A stretch of 11,326 bases of DNA from Methylobacter sp. (GCA_003158415.1 PMJA01000149.1:1-11326); one strand, 5' to 3'; shown: positions 1 through 7,699, numbered from the stretch's first letter. The notes: a model not told the origin generated them from the letters alone. Made by a program: numbers and translations.

Positions 1-2076
1 CTGCCGGGAATCCTGCTTGCTTTTTACCACGCGCGGAGTAATGAGGACAACCAGCTCGTTTTTGATTCGAGTATATGTTGTCGTACCAAATAATGAGCCT
101 ACCCCCCACGGAAGGTCATATAAAAAAGGGATCCCGCCTTTTTGCGCCGAGTTATTGTCATCAATAAGCCCGCCTAACACAATGGTTTGTCCATCATGTA
201 TGGCAATGGAGCTCTCGATTTCTTTTTTATTAATGGTAGGCGATTGAATGCCAAGCGCACTTGTTACTGGTATTACAGAACTGACAATTTGGTGGACGTC
301 CATAATAACTATACCGTTGGCATTAACCCGCGGCGTAATTTCCAGGGTAACGCCAGTATCTTTATATTGTATAGTATTGGATTGAACGAGACTATTCGTT
401 CCAGTGGTAGGGACAGGAATTGATGTGGAGCCGGTTTGTATAGGCACTTGATCGCCGACATTTATTTTCGCCTTCTGATTATTCAACACCATTAAAGACG
501 GCGATGAAATAACATTAACATTACCTTTATCGGCTTGCGCGCTTAAAACCGCAGCGACTGAACCCGAGCTGTATACCGCAGTCAGTCCACCTGTTGAAAT
601 GGCGCTTGCAGCTGTAATTGCAGTGCTCAGCGTATTTCCCAGAGGCGAGACACTACCAACAGAAGCATTGCTGTTATTTAAATACCAGGCTATGCCGTAT
701 TTTAAATTATCCGTCAATTTAACCGAGGCTATGGTCGCATCAATCAGCACTTGCAACGGCATGATGTCGAGTTGCTCGATTATGGGCCGAATCACAGCGT
801 ACTCGTGAGGCGTGGCAACAATGACGACCGAGTTATTTGCTTTATCCGCAATTATCCTTACATTGCCGACATTAGATACACTGGCAGTGCCGGTTGCTGT
901 ATTACCGGTTGAACTTGCTTTAGGAGCGGCTGCATCAGTTGCCGGTTTATTGCTTATTGTAGCCGCTGCTTGTCCGGGCGCCACTTTTGCGGCCGTTGTT
1001 TTCTTTTGCGCACCGGTAAAAATCTCATTCAAGGTGCCCGCCAATTCCTCGGCATTCGCATGTTGGACCTTATAAACATTCACGCCACCGCCGCCGGAGG
1101 CTGTGTTGGCTTTATCCAGCCTAAACACCCAATTTTCAATATCCTTTAAATAGCGCGCCTGATGGGTAACGGCCAAAACGGCATTTAATCGCTGTATCGG
1201 CATAAATTGAAAAAATTCCGACTCATCGCCTTTAGCTTTTTGATGGAAAATACCTTCCAGCTCTTTAATAACGGTTTCCGGGTCTACATGAGCCAATGTG
1301 AACAAACCAAAAGAACGGCCTTTTAATAAATCAATATCAAAGGTGTTGACCATATCCATCACCCGGGCTATTTCATCCGCTGATCCAGAAGCCACCAGAA
1401 TATTGCGGCTGCCATCAATATTCAGTATCGTTTTTTCATGCACCAGCGGTTTTATAATTTCGGCGACATCCTGAACCGCCACATTTCTGACGGGTATAAT
1501 CCGGGTCTGATATCCGGACTTGCTGCTTGCGATATTGGAAGTAAATAAAGCTTCTGCGATAGGTTCAATATGATAAATTCTGCCATCCTTAACCAGGGCT
1601 GCATTATTCATCCGCAAAACCATTTCCAGAGTAGGCAATAATTCTTCTTTGGTTAAGGGTTCGTTGGTTTGTAACGCCACTCTACCGGTTACTTTCGGAC
1701 TTATTACATAGTTTTGCCCGAGTATATCGCTCAAAATCACTTTTGCCACTTCGCCAAGATCAGCATCGTCAAAATTCAGGCTATAGGTACCTGTCCCAGC
1801 CGAGCCAGCTGTTTTGTGTTCAGGTAATTCACCGGACACAAAACGGTTAGTGCCAGGATACAGTTCACTGGATGACTTCGTTGTTTTGGTAGCAGGCAGA
1901 TTGTTTTGCAGCTCCTTAAAGGCGGTGTCCGGCTGCTTGTTCAGCGGTTCCTTTATTACTGGCGTCAACGGTAATTTATCCACAGTAAAGGGTTTTAAAG
2001 AATCACCACAGCCTGTTAACAATAAACCAGTAACCAGAAAGTAGATGGCTGTGGTTATTTTTTTAAAAGTATTCAT
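1..2076 (-). CDS. gspD: Type II secretion system outer-membrane secretin GspD, 3' end outside window
   Basis: GspD forms the multimeric outer-membrane channel through which folded exoproteins leave the periplasm. I translated 692 codons with no stop from the ATG at 2074-2076. The N-terminus has a basic, hydrophobic signal ending in a lipobox (LLTG followed by Cys23), so it is a lipoprotein secretin like XpsD. An N0 domain follows (about residues 95-165, starting YSLNFDDADLGEVAKVIL), then three N1-N3 repeats (about 185-455). N3 is split by an Ala/Thr/Pro-rich low-complexity insert (about 380-420). The secretin domain (about 455-685) shows VNVISSPSLMVLNNQKA, the DTGVTLEITPRVN stretch, the VLGGLID signature and ELVVLITPRVV near the visible end. 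Only the short C-terminal tail, possibly the pilotin-binding S-domain, is missing. It starts 19 bases after the GspC/XpsN-like gene with only a weak ribosome site, suggesting translational coupling. Domain edges are estimated by eye; the family call is secure. Confidence 0.96.
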   Translation of the reverse strand, partial: MNTFKKITTAIYFLVTGLLLTGCGDSLKPFTVDKLPLTPVIKEPLNKQPDTAFKELQNNLPATKTTKSSSELYPGTNRFVSGELPEHKTAGSAGTGTYSLNFDDADLGEVAKVILSDILGQNYVISPKVTGRVALQTNEPLTKEELLPTLEMVLRMNNAALVKDGRIYHIEPIAEALFTSNIASSKSGYQTRIIPVRNVAVQDVAEIIKPLVHEKTILNIDGSRNILVASGSADEIARVMDMVNTFDIDLLKGRSFGLFTLAHVDPETVIKELEGIFHQKAKGDESEFFQFMPIQRLNAVLAVTHQARYLKDIENWVFRLDKANTASGGGGVNVYKVQHANAEELAGTLNEIFTGAQKKTTAAKVAPGQAAATISNKPATDAAAPKASSTGNTATGTASVSNVGNVRIIADKANNSVVIVATPHEYAVIRPIIEQLDIMPLQVLIDATIASVKLTDNLKYGIAWYLNNSNASVGSVSPLGNTLSTAITAASAISTGGLTAVYSSGSVAAVLSAQADKGNVNVISSPSLMVLNNQKAKINVGDQVPIQTGSTSIPVPTTGTNSLVQSNTIQYKDTGVTLEITPRVNANGIVIMDVHQIVSSVIPVTSALGIQSPTINKKEIESSIAIHDGQTIVLGGLIDDNNSAQKGGIPFLYDLPWGVGSLFGTTTYTRIKNELVVLITPRVVKSKQDSRQ

Positions 2077-2095
2077 TATTTTTATCAAGTTCGCC

Positions 2096-2782
2096 TTATG
2101 CGGGTGGAGAGATGACTTCGGATTGAGGTGTGGCTTCAGGTTGAGGCATAACTTCAGGTTGAGGTTGAGGCACAGTTTCAGGTTGAGGTATAAGTTCAGG
2201 TTGAGGCACAGTTTCAGGTTTTGGGATATTGGTCTGTGGACTGGCGTTATTCGGTAGATTTGATTTCATGGTCGAGTCTTTCGGTTTTGGTTTTCTGAGC
2301 AATAACTCCTTTTGCTGATCTCCTTGCTTTAGCAGGACTCTGTCCTTGTGAATTTCCGTCAGCTTCCAGCCATTAAGATCAGTTCCGACTGTAAGCTTTC
2401 GATAGTTATCTTTAGCAGCCCTCAATGTGGAACGACTGAACAAGGCGGATAACTCTTTTTTTATGGTATAGACGCCGTTCAGCTGCCAATCGAAGGCGTT
2501 GTTAGTTGCACTGATGGCCTGCGCTTCAGCTGAGCGAGGTTCATTAACGGGTCTTCTGCCTTTGATAAATAAAGGCCTGGTCACAAGATCCGCATAACTT
2601 GCTTCAGGCTCCCGGATTAGGGCTATGCCAGGCATATCCTCGTGTGAAACTTTTATTGCCCCAGAAAGCGTTGAATTTAAAGTCTGCTCTTGCGCCCGCA
2701 CGGCATAAAACCATTCGCCGATAATAATCAAGACGCAGACGCTACAAACAGCGGCTAGCACAGACATGAGCTTATGGTTCAT
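2096..2782 (-). CDS. GspC/XpsN-like type II secretion protein with proline-rich C-terminal tail
   Basis: This 228-residue protein has one N-terminal membrane helix (about 5-25), a short periplasmic stretch with a Y-x-x-L-x-x-RPLF motif (about 63-72) followed by RRP (76-78), and a small beta domain (about 99-163). The beta domain's pattern (LNGVYT, VGTDLNGWKLTEIHKDRVLL) resembles the homology region of GspC and of PilP, which contacts the secretin N0 domain. The tail (about 182-228) is a Pro-Gln-Pro-Glu repeat. There is no PDZ domain. Its position, after gspM (ATGA overlap) and before gspD, is that of xpsN in Xanthomonas, where XpsN stands in for GspC in linking XpsL/XpsM to the secretin. I infer the same job here. 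It differs from enterobacterial GspN, so I give no symbol. It could equally be annotated GspN or GspC-like. Confidence 0.88.
   Translation of the reverse strand: MNHKLMSVLAAVCSVCVLIIIGEWFYAVRAQEQTLNSTLSGAIKVSHEDMPGIALIREPEASYADLVTRPLFIKGRRPVNEPRSAEAQAISATNNAFDWQLNGVYTIKKELSALFSRSTLRAAKDNYRKLTVGTDLNGWKLTEIHKDRVLLKQGDQQKELLLRKPKPKDSTMKSNLPNNASPQTNIPKPETVPQPELIPQPETVPQPQPEVMPQPEATPQSEVISPPA
2112..2225 (-). repeat. 18-base tandem repeat coding the proline-rich tail
   Basis: Near-identical units of 18 bases, with one expanded to 24, built on the plus-strand core TTCAGGTTGAGG, run in tandem inside the 3' end of the GspC/XpsN-like gene. Each encodes a hexapeptide of the form xxPQPE. Lengths are multiples of three, so copy-number change would lengthen or shorten the tail without shifting the frame. 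Confidence 0.85.
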
Positions 2783-3366
2783 TCTGCTTGCTTTCTCATA
2801 AAACTGACTGCCTGAAAATTGACGTTCAAATCATTGCTGGGCTCGATTTGGCGCGTGGTTGTATTCATAACTCCGCGCATGGGTCTAATATCGATCTGGT
2901 CAATAATAATCAACGGCGCGGATGTTTCTATCTTGTAAAGGACTGCCCGCAATACTTCACTGTTCCCCGTCATTCTTACCCTGACCGATATCCGGCTAAA
3001 TTTACCTTTATTACTGACCGGTAGTGCCTGGGTGCTGCTCAATTGCCCTCCCGAATCGACTATCGTTTTTTTTATAAACTCCTGCATTTCGGCAGACGCT
3101 AAAGCATCTGTATTTTGGCTATTAAAATAGCCTTGCTGCTCATGCTGTCGCTGTATTTTAGCCATGCTGGCAACGACCGCCTCTTTTGTGTCTAAAATCC
3201 GTTCATATTGCTGTAGCTTGAAAACCAGATTATTTTTAGCTTCATGCAGTTCCAGGCCTTTATTTAGCAACGGGACTATAACAACCAGACTGATAATGAG
3301 CACGACGGCAATTAATAAGCCCACTGCCAGCCACCGCTGCATTTTCCGGCTGTCCATGTTTAACAT
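2779..3366 (-). CDS. gspM: Type II secretion system inner-membrane protein GspM (PilO-like, GspMb type)
   Basis: GspM is a bitopic protein that pairs with GspL to hold the ATPase and assembly platform in place. It has a basic N-terminus, a single membrane helix (WLAVGLLIAVVLIISLVVIVPLL, spread over about residues 12-35), a helical coiled-coil stretch (about 36-75), and a C-terminal ferredoxin-like fold (about 85-180) with VRVRMTGNSEVLRAVLYKIE and PLIIIDQIDI. That pattern is typical of PilO/GspM-b proteins. I take the ATG at 3364-3366, which overlaps the gspL stop by one base (TGATG). A GTG one codon upstream (3367-3369) would give a 4-base overlap and is equally possible. Its own stop overlaps the next gene as ATGA. 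Length, about 195 residues, is normal for the family. Confidence 0.92.
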   Translation of the reverse strand: MLNMDSRKMQRWLAVGLLIAVVLIISLVVIVPLLNKGLELHEAKNNLVFKLQQYERILDTKEAVVASMAKIQRQHEQQGYFNSQNTDALASAEMQEFIKKTIVDSGGQLSSTQALPVSNKGKFSRISVRVRMTGNSEVLRAVLYKIETSAPLIIIDQIDIRPMRGVMNTTTRQIEPSNDLNVNFQAVSFMRKQAE

Positions 3367-4466
3367 CACTGCTTTCTGTCCGGGGTCACATCAACGGTAA
3401 TCTGAAACCGTTCAAGCTTGCTGACGGGATCCTGGGTAACCGGCGATACAAACCGGGCATGGGCAAACACGTCAGATGCCTCCAGCACAGCGATCAGTGT
3501 TGACGCCGTCGGCGATTCTCCTTGTATCTGCAAATGCCCGTCTGAGTATTGTGCATAGCTCAGCCAGGTATCATCTTTGATGAGTGAGCTTAACGTATTC
3601 AACATCAAAATCACTTCAGGTGCGGCGCTTTTCTCTGCCAACAATTGACGGGTTTCGTCCATCATAGCGTCAATGTCTTTTTGCAATGCTTTAACCTTTT
3701 TGGCGTCCTTTTCCAGGGCCTCGGTTTTTAATTGCAAAGCGTTAACTGTTTGAGATTCAAGCCAGACAGGCATCGCCATAACAACGGCTAGCAGCAAACA
3801 GGTCAACGTTATCAGTGCCGAGTAAATTATACGAGGCAGTTTTTCGGTTTTTTGCCTTAGCCGGTCGGGCAATAGATTGTAGCTATCACCCAGGTTATCG
3901 CAATCATTAGCTGAACCCTCATAATCGACAAGTTGTGGCGATAAGCCTATGGCTTTTATGTCCTCAAAGAATCCATTAAGAATGTCTCGGGTCGTTAATA
4001 TCAGCATAACCCTAATATGATCTGGCTCGCCCACACCTTCTAAACGCTTAACGGCAAAATAAACCTGTTCCGGCTTAAATGGCGTATAGCGGTCAAGCTC
4101 GTAACCGACCACCTGATACAGGTTTTCTTTTGCCGCAGCCGGTAAGCTCAGCTCTTTTTGAATGGCATAATGATTCGTCAGCCTGAGTATTACCTTGGCT
4201 TTAGCTAGTCGGTCATCTTTTTCCAGAACATCTTTATAGCGTGCTGCGGCTGATTCATTACGATCCAAGGTTGTCATCGGCTCTAGTTGCCCATTGCAGC
4301 TATAGGCCAGCGCTAACTGATTGCCCACCGGAGTTATGATGAGAAAGCCCTGCTGGTCATTAATTAGCCGTTTTATTTTTTCAGGGATTAGAAAGTTAAG
4401 CTCCCGTTTCCACCAGCGTAAGAACTGCTTAAAGTCCAGATCAATTGTTGAGTTCAGGTTCAGCAT
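3366..4466 (-). CDS. gspL: Type II secretion system protein GspL (PilN-like periplasmic part)
   Basis: GspL links the cytoplasmic ATPase GspE to the periplasmic part of the machine. Residues 1-210 form the cytoplasmic domain, which resembles a reduced actin-like PilM/GspL fold. It includes YQVVGYELDRYTPFKPEQVYF (117-137), the hallmark of this subfamily, and an NLLPDRLR motif (197-204) just before the membrane helix (about 213-235). A charged coiled coil (about 240-280) and a PilN-type domain (about 283-366) follow in the periplasm. The protein is 366 residues, shorter than enterobacterial GspL (about 400) and close to XpsL. The chosen ATG overlaps the end of gspK by 26 bases and has no clear ribosome site, so the true start may lie a few codons downstream. 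The stop overlaps gspM. Confidence 0.93.
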   Translation of the reverse strand: MLNLNSTIDLDFKQFLRWWKRELNFLIPEKIKRLINDQQGFLIITPVGNQLALAYSCNGQLEPMTTLDRNESAAARYKDVLEKDDRLAKAKVILRLTNHYAIQKELSLPAAAKENLYQVVGYELDRYTPFKPEQVYFAVKRLEGVGEPDHIRVMLILTTRDILNGFFEDIKAIGLSPQLVDYEGSANDCDNLGDSYNLLPDRLRQKTEKLPRIIYSALITLTCLLLAVVMAMPVWLESQTVNALQLKTEALEKDAKKVKALQKDIDAMMDETRQLLAEKSAAPEVILMLNTLSSLIKDDTWLSYAQYSDGHLQIQGESPTASTLIAVLEASDVFAHARFVSPVTQDPVSKLERFQITVDVTPDRKQ

Positions 4467-5418
4467 ACTGTTTTACTAATAATTCATTCATTGCGCCGGT
4501 AAATAATGACAGGTCATTAGCTGTTGCAAGCTGCCATTTTAATACCTGAAACAGGGCCTGTGGAGATATACTATTTTGCGCCTCTGTGTTGTCCGATGGT
4601 TTTATCACCGCACTGATCACGGCTCTGGATTCATTATCCAGTTGTGCTTCGGAAATCAAAGTCAGTACATTGTTTTGTCCGGCGGCATTATTTTGCCCGG
4701 CACTTGATGGGGATGTCGGAACAGGCAGGTTATTTATCGCGCTATTCAAACGGCTGGCAATATAGGAGTCAACCTGATCCGTATCCAAACCGAGAATTAA
4801 CTGCAAAACTTCTTTAGCCGCCAATTGCATTGTGACATGCGGCTGCCCAGAATAAACAGTGATTAACGGTTCCAGCTGTAAAAAAACAGATTTATTCATC
4901 CCTAATACCATCTGTAATTCTTCAATCGACTGAAAAGGTTTGTTTGCAGGTTGATAACTTAAACCCGCATCCTGATATTCTTTTTTTTCCGCCCCATTGA
5001 TATGTACTAGATCATCGGCATCACGCCAATCAAGTATGGCGCTGACTAATCGTAATTTTTGCTCTGCATCGACAGGTGCATAAATCATCAGTCCCTCCAA
5101 TAAGGCTTGATCGGCTTTATTAATATCTATTTTACCCGCCTCAGCCAGCAGTCGTACTCGAACTTTGGCATCCGTAGCGATTATTTCATAAATACTGCCG
5201 TCTGTCCGCCAACGTTTATCCGGGTCGGGGTTTTGCAACATCATTTCCGCCAGGGCGATCCCCGATTCGGCAACCGCCATCGCTTGGGCATTATTTTTAA
5301 TGCCCGCAGTAATAGACGCTTCCCTGCGCATACTGAGGGCGAAACTCCCTGCCATAATCGTCAACAAGCTCAACACCCACAGCACCAGGACTAATGCCAG
5401 GCCTTTTTGCCTTATCAC
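4441..5418 (-). CDS. gspK: Type II secretion minor pseudopilin GspK
   Basis: GspK caps the tip of the pseudopilus together with GspI and GspJ. The prepilin leader is short (MIRQKG, cleavage expected after Gly6) and is followed by the hydrophobic helix LALVLVLWVLSLLTIMAG. As usual for GspK, there is no Glu at mature position 5. Family motifs are clear: AVAESGIALAEMML (48-61), GKIDINKA (95-102), ILDWRDADD (128-136) and FQSIEELQMVLGM (162-174), covering the alpha-domain and SAM-like region. The C-terminal half is less conserved and holds a small Gly-Gln-Asn-Asn duplication (AGQNNAAGQNN) in a Ser/Pro-rich linker. The start is GTG, sharing a GTGA overlap with the gspJ stop. The length of 325 residues is typical. 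Confidence 0.96.
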   Translation of the reverse strand: MIRQKGLALVLVLWVLSLLTIMAGSFALSMRREASITAGIKNNAQAMAVAESGIALAEMMLQNPDPDKRWRTDGSIYEIIATDAKVRVRLLAEAGKIDINKADQALLEGLMIYAPVDAEQKLRLVSAILDWRDADDLVHINGAEKKEYQDAGLSYQPANKPFQSIEELQMVLGMNKSVFLQLEPLITVYSGQPHVTMQLAAKEVLQLILGLDTDQVDSYIASRLNSAINNLPVPTSPSSAGQNNAAGQNNVLTLISEAQLDNESRAVISAVIKPSDNTEAQNSISPQALFQVLKWQLATANDLSLFTGAMNELLVKQYAEPELNN

Positions 5419-6089
5419 TGAATCGTCCCGGTTTGATTTACATTTCCAGTGTTTCCCGGCACAAGACCCATGTTATTAGCTGTTCCCACAACCTTAAGCT
5501 CGATAATCATTTCCGGCCAGTAGATTTCATTGTCCAGTTTGATATTGATTTTAACCAGTCGGGGAAGAATGTCTTTAGCCAACCATTCATCTCGCCAACT
5601 ACCTGCATTCACCCCGTCATCCGAACCAAAATAAGCCAAAGTATAGTCTCTGACGTGCCGGACTAATGACTCCTCTTCCTTGTCCCATGCTTGACCGTCA
5701 GCTGCCGGGAAAAATGGGGTTAATGTTACCTTGATAAGTTGTTCATTATGTTCTGACAGTAAAGCCACAGAAAACAACTGCAAACCCGATCTGTCGGCAC
5801 TGGCAGGGAACGCGGAAACAAATTGTAAAGAATGCGCCTTACCTTGAAAAGAAAAGGTTCTTTCTTCGTTTGAAAAATCATTCCACAACGGTTTTGCCAG
5901 CGATAAATGCTGGTGGAAAAAATTATAAACAACGGCGACTTCATTAACGTCGGTCATTTTGGTTTCGCCCTTTTCCCAGCTGTCGGCGCAAATTTTTAAA
6001 CTGCCAAACAGCAACACCACCATCATGCTTAACAGCGTCATGGCAATCAGCACTTCTATCAGGGTAAAGCCTTTCGCCTTTCGCCTCAT
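5415..6089 (-). CDS. gspJ: Type II secretion minor pseudopilin GspJ
   Basis: GspJ is a minor pseudopilin of the tip complex. It begins MRRKAKG followed by FTLIEVLIAMTLLSMMVVLLF, a classic type III signal: prepilin peptidase should cut after Gly7, leaving N-methylated Phe and Glu at mature position 5. The globular part contains the aromatic and Gly-rich stretches usual for GspJ, including RDYTLAYFGSDDG and the late LPRLVKINIKLDN strand. It has 224 residues, normal for the family. Its ATG overlaps the gspI stop (ATGA) and its TGA overlaps the GTG of gspK, so translation is probably coupled along H-I-J-K. Confidence 0.95.
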   Translation of the reverse strand: MRRKAKGFTLIEVLIAMTLLSMMVVLLFGSLKICADSWEKGETKMTDVNEVAVVYNFFHQHLSLAKPLWNDFSNEERTFSFQGKAHSLQFVSAFPASADRSGLQLFSVALLSEHNEQLIKVTLTPFFPAADGQAWDKEEESLVRHVRDYTLAYFGSDDGVNAGSWRDEWLAKDILPRLVKINIKLDNEIYWPEMIIELKVVGTANNMGLVPGNTGNVNQTGTIQ

Positions 6090-6499
6090 AAGGTTCTATT
6101 GCCTAATTTTACAGTGGTTAACTCAACTTGTCTGTCATTGGCATTACCATCGCCCCAATTAACGATCACTTTAACCTTAAACAGCATGGCTGTTATCGCC
6201 GAAACGTCCATATTATCAGGATTAAATGTAAACGGGCTGACTTCAACCCGCCAATAATACTTTTCATTTTCCAGTCCGGCAGCCTGACCTGCCTGCAATG
6301 GCGTTTCCACGCCGGTTTTAACCATTAAGCTTTCGGCAATTTGAACGGCCGCCGTATAGTTCTCTGCAACGGCAGCGGTATTAACGCCTGCGGAAAATAT
6401 CTTCAACAAAATGCCTAACGATAAGGCCAGAATTGAAAAGGCAATCAGGATTTCCAGTAAAGAAAAGCCCCGCTGTTTATTGGCTTGCATCGGTATCAT
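6086..6499 (-). CDS. gspI: Type II secretion minor pseudopilin GspI
   Basis: GspI nucleates the pseudopilus tip with GspJ and GspK. The prepilin signal is MIPMQANKQRG followed by FSLLEILIAFSILALSLGIL, with cleavage expected after Gly11 and Glu at mature position 5. The AVQIAESLM segment (about 46-54) matches the GspI helix, and the YYWRVEVSPF strand plus the final VELTTVKLG strand are typical of the family. It has 137 residues. The start is ambiguous: the ATG at 6497-6499 overlaps gspH by 23 bases, while Met4 (ATG at 6488-6490) overlaps by 14 and has a GGA about nine bases upstream. Both keep the full leader, and the mature protein is the same either way. Confidence 0.94.
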   Translation of the reverse strand: MIPMQANKQRGFSLLEILIAFSILALSLGILLKIFSAGVNTAAVAENYTAAVQIAESLMVKTGVETPLQAGQAAGLENEKYYWRVEVSPFTFNPDNMDVSAITAMLFKVKVIVNWGDGNANDRQVELTTVKLGNRTL

Positions 6500-6923
6500 C
6501 CAGTTTAATTTGACCGGTTAACCAGTTGATATTGATTTCCCAAGCCGACTTACCCTGTTCCAGTGTAATTCTGCCGCCTGTAGAAGAGCCGTCTGGAAAA
6601 AAACGTAGATTCGCCAACCCTTTTCCGTCCAGCTCGTTTTGCGCGGTGACTACGGTCACGGCAATCGCTTTGGAGATAGGATAAACTTTATCCCGACCGC
6701 TCACTGTATAACTGTTTTCAGCAAGGTCAATGGTAACAGCTGCATTCTGATGCGACATTAAAGCCTGCCCCCGCGCATAACGCAGTGCAGAAACAATGTC
6801 CCCGGTCGCCGCTTTAAGTGTAGTGGCGTCATTCCCCGACGACAGATTAATACCGACCATAGAAAAACCCAACACCATAATAAACAGCACAACCAGCAGC
6901 TCAAGCAGGGTAAAGCCGCGCAT
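6477..6923 (-). CDS. gspH: Type II secretion minor pseudopilin GspH
   Basis: GspH is the minor pseudopilin that joins the tip complex to the GspG filament. The leader is only MRG before FTLLELLVVLFIMVLGFSMVG, so prepilin peptidase would cut after Gly3 with Glu at mature position 5. The ALRYARGQALMSHQNAAVTI segment (46-65) and LRFFPDGSSTGGRITL (106-121) are strong GspH signatures. It has 148 residues. The ATG is supported by GGAG seven bases upstream (6931-6934). This is the first gene of the visible operon. No gspG, gspF or gspE precedes it, only a decayed protease gene, so a promoter must lie upstream. A TTGAAT hexamer about 60 bases upstream is a weak candidate with no convincing -10 partner. 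Confidence 0.95.
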   Translation of the reverse strand: MRGFTLLELLVVLFIMVLGFSMVGINLSSGNDATTLKAATGDIVSALRYARGQALMSHQNAAVTIDLAENSYTVSGRDKVYPISKAIAVTVVTAQNELDGKGLANLRFFPDGSSTGGRITLEQGKSAWEININWLTGQIKLDDTDASQ

Positions 6924-6930
6924 ACGAAAG

Positions 6931-6934
6931 CTCC
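6931..6934 (-). promoter_or_regulatory. Shine-Dalgarno site of gspH
   Basis: GGAG on the minus strand, seven bases before the ATG at 6921-6923. This is the clearest ribosome site in the operon and fixes the start of gspH. The downstream genes mostly rely on overlaps. Confidence 0.7.
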
Positions 6935-6998
6935 GGGGCGAAAGGCGTAAAGGATATGGGAGAATGAAAGCTTGCCGAATTCAATGTGAATTTGGGTG

Positions 6999-7207
6999 TT
7001 ATTTTGCTAAAGCGACCGGGTAATTGGGATGTTGCGGATTGATTGTTAAGCATTGCAGATGCGGATTGACAACCAAATCCATTGCTTCCATAGGAATTAC
7101 GCCTAATAAAGGCTCATTACCTAATACAATCGCCTCAGTAACATAACTTCAATCTGTTGTCCGCCAAACAGATTAGTTAGTTTAACGACCGCATAAGTTA
7201 ATCCCAT
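6999..7207 (-). pseudogene. Clan AA (retropepsin-like) aspartic protease, centre deleted
   Basis: Small bacterial clan AA aspartic proteases begin MGLTYA, carry a central DTGA catalytic motif and end with a VLGDEPLLGAIPMEDMDLVV-type block. Here the ATG (7205-7207), with GGAG six bases upstream, opens MGLTYAVVKLTNLFGGQQIEV. After a one- or two-base frame change the sequence resumes as YVTEAIVLGNEPLLGVIPME, then AMDLVVNPHLQCLTINPQH and PNYPVALAK and a TAA at 6999-7001. The whole middle, including the catalytic Asp, is missing (I estimate about 60 codons from family length), and the remaining 209 bases are not a multiple of three. It cannot make an active enzyme. Family recognition is from memory of the terminal motifs, which match closely at both ends. 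Confidence 0.82.
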
Positions 7208-7313
7208 AAATTACTCCATTGCAAATTTAAAATCATTTTACTGCATATAAAAACCGCCCTATTTCCGCCAAGATTGCGCCTTACGGGTTAAGTTTGCAAA
7301 CCCGGTCTTGGTG

Positions 7314-7382
7314 TGGGATGTGCCGACGTCAGGAGGCGCATCGGTCGTGAGTGATGCGCTTCACTGCGTTCAGCACATCCTA
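7314..7382. repeat. Nested REP-like palindrome (GGATGTGC family)
   Basis: Outer arms GGATGTGC (7316-7323) and GCACATCC (7373-7380) match perfectly. Inside them GCGCATC (7336-7342) pairs with GATGCGC (7353-7359). The segment reading GATGCGCTTCACTGCGTTCA (7353-7372) resembles a dispersed intergenic repeat I associate with several proteobacterial genomes. It could fold as a long stem with an inner hairpin. Confidence 0.75.
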
Positions 7383-7412
7383 CGGCACTTGTTTATCCAG
7401 TACCGCCTCAGC

Positions 7413-7453
7413 CGGACGGGGCATGCTTCCCCGTTCGAAATGTTTTACGTTGA
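7413..7453 (+). repeat. Dispersed hairpin repeat, copy 1
   Basis: A 9-base stem CGGACGGGG (7413-7421) with CCCCGTTCG (7429-7437), one G-U pair and a 7-base loop, is followed by AAATGTTTTACGTTGA. Stem and tail both recur on the minus strand at 9553-9596 with only a few changes. No gene ends nearby on the plus strand, so it does not obviously work as a terminator here. Confidence 0.7.
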
Positions 7454-7611
7454 TTATATAAAGCGGATTGGTTCAGGTATTATGAAAACGTTAAGGGCGG
7501 GGTTATAAACCATACGCATCAGCTTAAGCGGAAAGTCCCTATCGTTAACCAATAAAATGTAAGTCCGTGATGTAACACCACGAAGGAATCAGATTCGAGC
7601 CTCAGCTTATG

Positions 7612-7699
7612 GTGGATTGCTGGCGCGAATCCACGGCTTATAAACCTCGTCTCGCCTGAAGGATGAATCAGCGGAAATAATAGCATAGCGCGAATCCAC
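7612..7699. repeat. GCGCGAATCCAC repeat pair with hairpin
   Basis: GTGGATT (7612-7618) pairs with AATCCAC (7628-7634). The 12-base word GCGCGAATCCAC occurs at 7623-7634 and again, same orientation, at 7688-7699. The word looks like the core of a REP-type element, with the second copy probably a half-site. Confidence 0.6.

Noticed and set aside
812..1075. An 87-codon hydrophobic open frame on the plus strand
   Set aside because: It is antisense to the Ala/Thr-rich insert of gspD. Its Ala/Val-rich character mirrors that codon bias and the gspD translation is far better supported.
7254..7500. CCGCCCT at 7254-7260 and AGGGCGG at 7494-7500 as terminal repeats of a 247-base element
   Set aside because: Only seven bases match perfectly and no target duplication is visible outside them. 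In a region full of GC-rich palindromes this is too weak.
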